DNA from: a virus
Length of the DNA: 20,161 bases
Virus record (IMG/VR): IMGVR_UViG_3300032029_000010
Location: 1 to 20,161 of that record
Strand: one strand, 5' to 3'
Part shown: one piece after another, positions 14,775 through 20,161 of the stretch
Layout: each line of letters begins with the position of its first letter
How positions within the stretch are numbered: the stretch's first letter is position 1
Position numbers and translations under genes: made by a program
Notes under the pieces: model-generated
The model's input: the letters and a program-made list of their open reading frames with translations, nothing else
Told to the model about the DNA's origin: nothing
Databases searched by the model: none

Positions 14775-15656
14775 CTATGCGAGCCAGGGTACCAGCACCG
14801 GCTCAACCGTGTTGTACCAGGGGTTGGACGCGCCGGCATCGTTGCGCTCATTGACTATGAGCGTCCTTGCCGCTGACTCGTTGGTCGGGCCGTACACCAG
14901 GTGGCTCGGGCTTATGCCCAGCTTGGTAACCTCATCTTCTTTGGTATACGCCATCATGGCTGCGCGGGCCGCCGCATAATTGGCGGCATTCAGAGTGTCT
15001 TTAGAGCCGTAGGCGATCTGCCAGAGCCCGTAGCCCACATTTTTCCGGTCATCTACCCCATAGCGGAATTTTTTCCGCAGGAACACATTCTCGTCATCCA
15101 TCTTATCCTGCGCAACGAATTCCGGCGTTTTCCGGACCTGGAGAATAATGGGTTTGATCGCCTTGCGGAGATCCAGAAGGAACCAGGGATCGCCCCCACC
15201 GCCGCCGTCGTTGGATGCCGATCCGTCGCCCACCGGATGATCGCCATCGAAGAAATACTGCCCATCATAGCAGTCTGTGTCGAAGCCGGCAGCGAGCAGC
15301 GCCCACACGAGAATATCCGGGTGGGCCTTGGCCTCCTGGGCGAGGCCCTGGATCATGGGCGTATACACGCCGACCTGATCATCCGAGATATCGTCGCGAT
15401 CCACCTCGATCGTGGCTTCATAACTCTTGTTGACGATCTCGTAGTGGAACGCGGAGAGGTCCTTGATGACCCGGTCCCCGACCCACTCCCTCATGGTGGG
15501 ATAATCGCCCAGCCACTTGTAATCGACGCTGCGGCCGCCGCTGGGCACGTGCATTGCGACCAGGGGCCACATGGATTCGGCCTGAGCTAATGCCTCGTTG
15601 AAAATCGTCGAAAAGCTCTTATAAATGCCTTCCAGATTTGCTTGATTAATAATCAT
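14775..15656 (-). CDS. Major capsid protein (Mu gpT family)
   Basis: The protein forms the icosahedral shell. Its 293 residues match the Mu gpT family in length and order of motifs: N-terminal INQANLEGIYKSFSTIFNEA, YKWLGDYPTMREWVGDRVI near residue 47, VDRDDISDDQVGVYTPMI near 83, and a C-terminal NPWYNT. A GGGAGGATTAAATC ribosome site supports the start. A Gly-rich loop (SNDGGGGGDPW) lies near residue 150. Neighbours are the decoration-like protein upstream and the gp35-like protein downstream. Confidence 0.95.
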   Translation of the reverse strand: MIINQANLEGIYKSFSTIFNEALAQAESMWPLVAMHVPSGGRSVDYKWLGDYPTMREWVGDRVIKDLSAFHYEIVNKSYEATIEVDRDDISDDQVGVYTPMIQGLAQEAKAHPDILVWALLAAGFDTDCYDGQYFFDGDHPVGDGSASNDGGGGGDPWFLLDLRKAIKPIILQVRKTPEFVAQDKMDDENVFLRKKFRYGVDDRKNVGYGLWQIAYGSKDTLNAANYAAARAAMMAYTKEDEVTKLGISPSHLVYGPTNESAARTLIVNERNDAGASNPWYNTVEPVLVPWLA

Positions 15657-15677
15657 GATTTAATCCTCCCTTTAGTT

Positions 15678-15801
15678 TGTTGTCTGTTATCCGCCCGGCC
15701 GTCGCAGCAATAGCTGCTATGGCGCAGTCGGCTTGTCCGCCTCTGTCGGGTTATCCGTTCACCGTTGTCCGTCGGAAAACGGTGAACGGTCAACGGTGAA
15801 C
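15678..15801. repeat. Composite palindromic repeat, family D
   Basis: Two elements lie side by side. 15698-15732 is an imperfect palindrome around AGCAATAGCTGCT. 15755-15801 has 7-nt words (GGTGAAC, GGTCAAC, GGTGAAC) facing complementary CCGTTCACCGTTG. They fill the 150-bp gap between the decoration-like and capsid genes. Confidence 0.8.
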
Positions 15802-15810
15802 ATTCCTTGT

Positions 15811-16854
15811 TTACGATGCCAGCAGCTTCGACGTATATTCCAGCCACGATCCCTGCATGTAGAGCGCATCACCTGCGTGCGCGCTCGGGGTCAGCTCGAT
15901 GGTAACCGTCTGCGCCCCTGCCGGGATATCCGTGGCCGCGATGGTGATTATGGTCTCTCCGAATGCCTGGGCAATCGTAGCCGTCACGTCTTCCACCTTG
16001 GTGTCCCCATCCATAAAATAGGCATCCGATGCCAGGGTCACCGTATTGGCATCAGCGTCTTTCTTGGTGAGCAGGTGCAGGACCAGGTCTTTCGTGACGT
16101 CCATATCCGGCGGCAGCGGCACCTGGTTGACGATCGCCACCACGCTGGTAGCCACCCATGCCCACCTGAGTGCACTGTCCGTATCGCCGTCGGCCATATC
16201 CAGGATCGGATCGGTCGCAGGCCCTCCGAACGTGACCGTGTTCGATCCGTCGCTGAGCATCCAGGATGTCAGTGGAATCGGGATGAATTTCTGTTCGCTG
16301 ATCAGGTGCTGATAGATCTCCTGGAGTGCCGCCTCCATCTCTTCCTGGGCCGTGAAGGTGCCCGCGTCCGCGATGCTGATGGCCGATGCCGCATGGGCAG
16401 CGGTGCCGTCGGCGATATGGGCAGCCGCATCGGACTGGCGAATGGCCGGCTCGATGTCGATCCAGGCGTGGGTTGTGTCGATATATGCCGCGATAATGCC
16501 GGCGAAAATATCATGGGTTGTGTTGCCCACTATGTCTACCGTCTGGTCGTCCACCAGGTACACGCTGTCTCCCACGTTGGCGATGGTAATTGCGGTATCC
16601 AGGATGGCCTTTACCAGGCCGCGCCTGCGCAGGACCACGGACTCGTCGCCGTCATCACCGTCTGAGTTATCCACGTGCGCAAGGGCCACGCCCATGAAAA
16701 GGAGCCCCGTGGCATCGTCTCCCGGTGTGGCATAGCCGTCGGCCCGCACGCATACGAAGCTGCCTGCGAAAATCTCGACCGCCCGGTATAGCTCAAAGGG
16801 CACCTCCACCCCTTCGGTGTATTCCGTCTTTTTGTCTGCACTTAATGCTGTCAT
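15811..16854 (-). CDS. Capsid decoration-like protein with extra C-terminal domain
   Basis: The 347-residue protein lies directly before the capsid gene, the usual place of the decoration protein. Residues of about 25-115 resemble DUF2190-like decoration folds (FAGSFVCVRADGYATPG, then AILDTAITIANVGDSVYLVD). A linker of about 50 residues rich in Ala, His and Asp (AAAHIADGTAAHAASAIS) leads to a beta-rich C-terminal domain (about 195-347). A GGAGGTATAAAAA ribosome site precedes the ATG. Typical DUF2190 proteins are near 100-130 residues, so the C-terminal half is an addition that may project from the capsid. The decoration call is moderate. Confidence 0.7.
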   Translation of the reverse strand: MTALSADKKTEYTEGVEVPFELYRAVEIFAGSFVCVRADGYATPGDDATGLLFMGVALAHVDNSDGDDGDESVVLRRRGLVKAILDTAITIANVGDSVYLVDDQTVDIVGNTTHDIFAGIIAAYIDTTHAWIDIEPAIRQSDAAAHIADGTAAHAASAISIADAGTFTAQEEMEAALQEIYQHLISEQKFIPIPLTSWMLSDGSNTVTFGGPATDPILDMADGDTDSALRWAWVATSVVAIVNQVPLPPDMDVTKDLVLHLLTKKDADANTVTLASDAYFMDGDTKVEDVTATIAQAFGETIITIAATDIPAGAQTVTIELTPSAHAGDALYMQGSWLEYTSKLLAS

Positions 16855-16876
16855 TTTTTATACCTCCATGTTTTTG

Positions 16877-16950
16877 GTTGAATCGTTAAGTCGTTGAGTC
16901 GTTGAGTTGTTAAACCACTCAACTAGTCGACCACTCGACTCTTTGACTGT
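16877..16950. repeat. Palindromic tandem-word repeat, family E
   Basis: Left words TCGTTAAG, TCGTTGAG, TCGTTGAG, TTGTTAAA face 8-nt right words CCACTCAA, CTAGTCGA, CCACTCGA, CTCTTTGA. The array runs up to the stop codon of the protease/scaffold gene. Confidence 0.8.
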
Positions 16951-17607
16951 TCACTGCACCGTATTTTTAGGCCCGTATTTTTTCCAGCTGTCCTCAGACA
17001 CGCCCACCATCTTGTTGATGGACAGTTGCACCTGGTCAAGGATGGCGTCATCCGCCTTGATCTCTTTTTTGGCCAGCTTGTCCACCGGGACCTCGCTTCC
17101 GACCGCCTTCGAAAGCACGACTTTTTTGAATTGCTCCGGGTCGTTGAGCGCCATGTCGTTGCCCCATTTTTCCAGCTGATCTTTTGTGATCTTGCCTTCC
17201 AGCACTGCCTGTCCTACGAGGTCCTCCTTTTTTATCGCGGCAATATCGGCGCTCAATTTAGCGACTTGTCCGCTCAAATCATCCGTGGCGGCGTGGCTTG
17301 CTTTAAGGCCCCTAATGGTTGTGATTACGTCCTCCCGGGCAGCGTCTTCTTTGAGCCCGAGGGCCTCGATCACCTCCTTGGCCACCACCTCTATTTTCTT
17401 GCCCTCGACCTGCTTTTTCAGGTTCTTGTTTTCGGCCACGACCGCTTTCGCGGCCTCAGCCACCTTATCCTGGCCGGCGTCATCAGCCAGCTCGAAAAGC
17501 TCTATCATGTCTTTGTTCTTGGCCACGACCGCCTCGGCGGCCTCGACTACCTTGTCCTCGCCGGCGTCGTCGGCCAGCCCTAAAAGTTTTTTAAGTTTGT
17601 CTAACAT
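16951..17607 (-). CDS. Nested scaffold protein (Mu Z analogue), internal start
   Basis: Met 248 of the protease (ATG at 17607) is preceded by AAAGGAGG and a 5-nt spacer, as strong a ribosome site as any here. Translation from it gives the 218-residue C-terminal scaffold alone. Mu makes its scaffold Z from the 3' part of gene I, and lambda makes Nu3 from C, in the same way. The product is rich in Lys, Glu and Ala and begins MLDKLKKLLGLADDAGEDK. Two near-identical 29-residue repeats lie at its N-terminus. Expression from this site is inferred. Confidence 0.75.
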   Translation of the reverse strand: MLDKLKKLLGLADDAGEDKVVEAAEAVVAKNKDMIELFELADDAGQDKVAEAAKAVVAENKNLKKQVEGKKIEVVAKEVIEALGLKEDAAREDVITTIRGLKASHAATDDLSGQVAKLSADIAAIKKEDLVGQAVLEGKITKDQLEKWGNDMALNDPEQFKKVVLSKAVGSEVPVDKLAKKEIKADDAILDQVQLSINKMVGVSEDSWKKYGPKNTVQ

Positions 17608-18348
17608 GTTTGCCTCCTTTCGGAATTCTCCGATGTTGAATTTTTTACGGAATTTATCTAATCGCCCGTTGATGATCGAGCGTTCCTCGGGGTTGTATTG
17701 CGCCTGGTTATCCTCCTGGCCCCAGTAACCGGCAGCCGCCCGCGTCTGGGCCGCGTCGGGACACGGGTAGCGGTAATTGACCGGGTCCAGCCACTCATCG
17801 TCGGGCACGTGCTCCCACTCGGAAGGCTTGGTTACATGCCCTCCCTCCTTGATGCCGATCCTGTATTTTCTCGAGCGGGCCTCCCTGGCCTCCCGCGCCT
17901 CCTCGAGGCTCATCTTGGCCATGATCGGCCGCAGGTTATTCAGCTTCGGGAAATTGGTCAGGGCCACGTTTTCGATCTTGATAATCTTCCGGCCGTTTTC
18001 AGAGACCCAGAATACCGGCGAAAAATAACGGTATTCTCGGTTCTCCAGGTATTCCTTTGCCTGCCTGGTCCATTCCACAACCACCCAGAACCCTTCCTTG
18101 CCGCGATTGATGAATCTCTTGATCCATCCTGCAGCCGGGGCCTTGACGCCCTGGAGGGTCTGGTGCTCGTAATCGATGACCATGTCGTTTCCCCGGCGCT
18201 CGAAATCGGCGATAATGGCGTCCATCGATTCGTCGTCCACAAATGCATCGTCCTCGCCCTCGATCCCGATCTTCCCGTACGGAAAAAGCTGGAATTCTTC
18301 CGGGGCGCCCTCGATGCTCTTGAGTACATATAAAAGTTTCAATCCCAT
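16951..18348 (-). CDS. Mu I-like prohead protease with C-terminal scaffold
   Basis: The N-terminal part (about 1-145) is a Mu I-type prohead protease, with IDYEHQ at 58-63 (likely catalytic His 62), PAAGWI near 72 and a FSPVFWVSENG segment. A middle segment (about 150-240; GIKEGGHVTKPSEWEHVPDD, then WLDPVNYRYPCPDA) resembles DUF6582-type inserts. The C-terminal 218 residues are charged and coiled-coil-like, as in a scaffold. The start is set at MGLKL behind GGAGGAAGCGAT; it overlaps the stop of the upstream gene. The protease should clear the scaffold after prohead assembly, and the capsid gene lies downstream. Confidence 0.9.
   Translation of the reverse strand: MGLKLLYVLKSIEGAPEEFQLFPYGKIGIEGEDDAFVDDESMDAIIADFERRGNDMVIDYEHQTLQGVKAPAAGWIKRFINRGKEGFWVVVEWTRQAKEYLENREYRYFSPVFWVSENGRKIIKIENVALTNFPKLNNLRPIMAKMSLEEAREAREARSRKYRIGIKEGGHVTKPSEWEHVPDDEWLDPVNYRYPCPDAAQTRAAAGYWGQEDNQAQYNPEERSIINGRLDKFRKKFNIGEFRKEANMLDKLKKLLGLADDAGEDKVVEAAEAVVAKNKDMIELFELADDAGQDKVAEAAKAVVAENKNLKKQVEGKKIEVVAKEVIEALGLKEDAAREDVITTIRGLKASHAATDDLSGQVAKLSADIAAIKKEDLVGQAVLEGKITKDQLEKWGNDMALNDPEQFKKVVLSKAVGSEVPVDKLAKKEIKADDAILDQVQLSINKMVGVSEDSWKKYGPKNTVQ
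17413..17586 (-). repeat. Two tandem 87-bp coding repeats in the scaffold
   Basis: Units 17586-17500 and 17499-17413 encode LADDAGEDKVVEAAEAVVAK and LADDAGQDKVAEAAKAVVAE in register. A third, weaker unit follows (LGLKEDAAREDVITTIRGL). This points to growth of the scaffold by in-frame duplication. Confidence 0.75.
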
Positions 18349-19013
18349 ATCGCTTCCTCCATGCGATCGCGCAGCCGTGAATCGTATTTTCCAGGATCCG
18401 GCTTCCATTCCTGCACTGCCGGGTTATACCGGAACCCCGGGTCCGGCTGCAGATCCGGGACCTGCGTTTCCTCTTTCAGCCCTTCCTCCTCCATCTCCCG
18501 GGCGGAAATAGAATGTACGACACATCTGCACCTAAAACCTGCAGGCGGAAACCACGTATTCCAGAAGGGATGATCGTGGCGGTATATCTTGCCGTCGTTC
18601 GCCAGGTGGGTCGGCCTGGTGTGCGTGTCGTTCACCGCGTCGTATTCCCAGTACGGCCTGCGGTCCGCGACCGCCTTCATCTGTTTGTGCCTGCCCACGT
18701 TATAAGCGGTCTGGTTATTGGTCCTGAAGATATTGTCCAGCCGGTAGGGCGTCATGCCTTGCCAGCCCCGCCGGGCCATGATCTCATCGATCCCCTCGCG
18801 GAACTCAAAGAACGTCCCTCCTTTCTCGAGGGCCTTCAGGACCTCCCCGTGCAGGTCTTGCAGCAGGTCGGCAGAGGCAATGCGAGACACCGTAAACGCC
18901 AGGCTGTTTGCATACGCACCCACCTCCGCCACCAGAACCTCGTATTCCGCGGCGGTCATCGGGATCTTATCCCGAAAAAATTCCACCGCCTCGCTAAACG
19001 CCATTCCTTTCAT
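18339..19013 (-). CDS. Mu F/gp30-like minor head protein (SPP1 gp7 family)
   Basis: The protein is a minor virion component placed near the portal and possibly ejected with DNA. The C-terminal half has the family signature: YDAVNDTHTRPTHLANDGKI, then PFWNTWFPPAGFRCRC, a pattern of His, Asp and Cys residues seen in Phage_Mu_F proteins. The start is placed at ATG 19013 (MKGMAF, 224 residues), with AGGAGA upstream; a longer frame from a GTG at 19034 begins inside the family A palindrome. It is short compared with Mu F. The stop overlaps the start of the protease gene. Confidence 0.9.
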   Translation of the reverse strand: MKGMAFSEAVEFFRDKIPMTAAEYEVLVAEVGAYANSLAFTVSRIASADLLQDLHGEVLKALEKGGTFFEFREGIDEIMARRGWQGMTPYRLDNIFRTNNQTAYNVGRHKQMKAVADRRPYWEYDAVNDTHTRPTHLANDGKIYRHDHPFWNTWFPPAGFRCRCVVHSISAREMEEEGLKEETQVPDLQPDPGFRYNPAVQEWKPDPGKYDSRLRDRMEEAIWD

Positions 19014-19029
19014 TGTTTCAGCTTCTCCT

Positions 19030-19095
19030 GCCACTAAGGCACAAAGGCACGAAGGAAAAATAATTATAAACTTTGTGTCTTGGTGTCTTTGTGGC
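19030..19095. repeat. Palindromic tandem-word repeat, family A copy 4
   Basis: Left words CACTAAGG, CACAAAGG, CACGAAGG and right words CTTTGTGT, CTTGGTGT, CTTTGTGG. It fills the gap between the G-like and F-like genes. Confidence 0.85.
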
Positions 19096-19100
19096 TATCT

Positions 19101-19646
19101 TCATGCCCACGCCCCCGCGATAAAATCTGCTACCGAACCATTGAGATATTCCCAGTCCGCATCTTCCGCGTACATGTACGGCCGCGCCGGGATCTCAACG
19201 GATTTTTTGAGGATAAAGAGCGGCACGATATCCTCGCCCCTCTTCTGAAAGATGATTCCCTTGGCCACAAAGGTGTCCGCAAAGTCCGCGGCCCGCAGCG
19301 GCACGCGCTTATCCGCAGGCCCGCCGGGAAACGGGATGGTCAGGAACTTCTTTTTTTTCGGCCTGATCGTCCCGCCGTAATGGTGTATCGCGGCATAATC
19401 CACCTCGCCGGGGCCGCCGCCGGCGGATATCTCCCCCGTATCGGCCATCTCCTCGTGGGTCAGGCTGCCCTTGAGCCTGCTCGTTCTCTCCTTGAGCGCC
19501 GGACCGGACAGCCGTTTCGATATCTTTCTGACCATGCGCTCGCCGAAATCCGCCAGGGGCTGCGTGAGATCCCGCGCCCTGTCGCCGGTTTCATCCACGG
19601 CCTTGATAACCTTCTCCTCGCCCCCAATGCGTATGGTCAGTTCCAT
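19101..19646 (-). CDS. Mu G-like virion morphogenesis protein (tail completion)
   Basis: The 181-residue protein belongs to the phage virion morphogenesis family (Phage_tail_S type), which finishes the tail-head joint. Motifs seen are DFGERMVRKISKRL near residue 33, YAAIHHYGGTIRPKKKKFL at about 84-102 and IPARPYMY near 152. Its place beside portal and F matches Mu-like genomes, although here it precedes F. A short AAGG ribosome site precedes the ATG. Palindromes flank it on both sides. Confidence 0.88.
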   Translation of the reverse strand: MELTIRIGGEEKVIKAVDETGDRARDLTQPLADFGERMVRKISKRLSGPALKERTSRLKGSLTHEEMADTGEISAGGGPGEVDYAAIHHYGGTIRPKKKKFLTIPFPGGPADKRVPLRAADFADTFVAKGIIFQKRGEDIVPLFILKKSVEIPARPYMYAEDADWEYLNGSVADFIAGAWA

Positions 19647-19664
19647 GTTTTGCCTTTTTCTCTT

Positions 19665-19730
19665 GCCACCAAGTCACGAAGACACTAAGAAAATACCTAC
19701 AAAGACTTTGTGTCTTGGTGTCTTTGTGGC
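19665..19730. repeat. Palindromic tandem-word repeat, family A copy 5
   Basis: Left words CACCAAGT, CACGAAGA, CACTAAGA and right words CTTTGTGT, CTTGGTGT, CTTTGTGG. The right arm overlaps the portal gene and encodes its last residues. Confidence 0.85.
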
Positions 19731-20161
19731 CTCTTATTTCTGGGTTTTGCCGCATCCGCCGCGCCTGCCAGTGCCGCGGTAACCAGGGCGTCGCGTACCA
19801 ATATTTCCAAATCCGCCGGGTCCAGATCCGCGTACACGTCAAATATCCGGTCGCGCAATTCCTCCAGGCTCGAGCTGGATTCGATCAGTTTCCGGACCGG
19901 GCCGTCTATCCCTTTCCATGCCTCGGCCGCGAGAGTCAGGGAGTCGTCCGCGAGCTCCTCCAGTTCCTGCTGCTCCGCGTCAAAAACAGGCCCAGGATCG
20001 TCTTTTGCTGTGAGGCGCGTATGATTAGACGCCTTTGCCCCTGTTTTCGCAGACTGGGCGGGGTTTGTCCGCTTCATGGCCATCTGGCCGGGCGTCACGG
20101 GCTGCAAAATCGTCTGTTCTTTCTCCGGCAGGGGGATCCCGAACCGCTCGCTCACGTGCTC
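19697..20161 (-). CDS. Mu gp29-like portal protein (DUF935), C-terminal part
   Basis: Only the last 154 codons and the stop are in the window; the frame runs off the edge, and the GTG at 20155 is an internal Val, preceded by E-H. The text SERFGIPLPEKEQ followed by a helical end (SSLEELRDRIFDVYADLD, then LEILVRDALVTAALAGAADA) is typical of DUF935 portal proteins, which form the DNA gate of the head. The last ten residues (PQRHQDTKSL) are encoded by a family A repeat and look unlike the family's usual end. Confidence 0.88.
   Translation of the reverse strand, partial: EHVSERFGIPLPEKEQTILQPVTPGQMAMKRTNPAQSAKTGAKASNHTRLTAKDDPGPVFDAEQQELEELADDSLTLAAEAWKGIDGPVRKLIESSSSLEELRDRIFDVYADLDPADLEILVRDALVTAALAGAADAAKPRNKRPQRHQDTKSL

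Larger units (their letters stand above)
11..20161 (-). mobile_element. Mu-like transposable prophage, right-hand part
   Basis: All supported genes run on the minus strand in the order portal, head morphogenesis, protease/scaffold, capsid, gp35/36/37-like, tail tube, chaperone, tape measure, tail tip and DNA methylase. The head genes match Mu-family proteins. The tail genes are of the siphovirus type. The low-coordinate edge is set at 11 from a 5'-TG and paired 22-bp repeats. The left end, transposase, repressor, lysis genes and terminase would lie beyond 20161 and are not seen. Whether this is an integrated prophage or a free phage genome cannot be settled from the window. Confidence 0.85.

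Overview
The window is the right-hand 20 kb of a Mu-like transposable prophage, or of the phage genome itself. Every credible gene lies on the minus strand, so the phage reads from high to low coordinates. The host is not identifiable. GC-rich coding sequence, strong Shine-Dalgarno sites and abundant intergenic palindromes suggest an uncultured Gram-negative bacterium, possibly a Desulfobacterota-type lineage; that is a weak inference.

Head module (20161 to 13251). In transcription order it holds the C-terminus of a Mu gp29-like portal (DUF935), a Mu G-like virion morphogenesis protein, a Mu F/gp30-like minor head protein, a Mu I-like protease with a nested in-frame scaffold start (Mu Z analogue), a decoration-like protein, a Mu T-like major capsid protein, gp35-like and gp36-like proteins, a 48-residue basic protein and a gp37-like protein.

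Tail module (13172 to 1096). There is no contractile sheath gene and no recognisable baseplate wedge gene. Instead there is a siphovirus-type tail tube protein, a G/T-type assembly chaperone pair with a candidate -1 slippery site, a 997-residue tape measure protein, a Gly-rich small protein, a possible distal-tail protein, a large tail-tip/hub protein ending in a very Cys-rich domain, a zinc-ribbon protein, two unknown proteins, a DUF2341/LamG-like tail protein with an amphipathic repeat tail, and two short hub/OB-like proteins. The phage is therefore a Mu-type head joined to a long non-contractile tail, as in transposable siphophages such as B3 and D3112.

Right end (1 to 1095). A D12-class adenine methylase occupies the place of Mu mom. 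Its 5' end looks frameshifted by one base. A terminator-like hairpin follows it, and then two adjacent 22-bp direct repeats lie next to a 5'-TG end at position 11. These match the layout of Mu R1/R2 transposase sites and probably mark the prophage boundary, leaving 10 bp of flank.

Most striking pattern: the operon is otherwise tightly packed (ATGA, TAATG and GTGA overlaps), yet nearly every intergenic gap over 50 bp is filled by a palindrome. The arms of these palindromes are degenerate tandem arrays of 7-, 8- or 10-nt words. At least five unrelated sequence families share this design.
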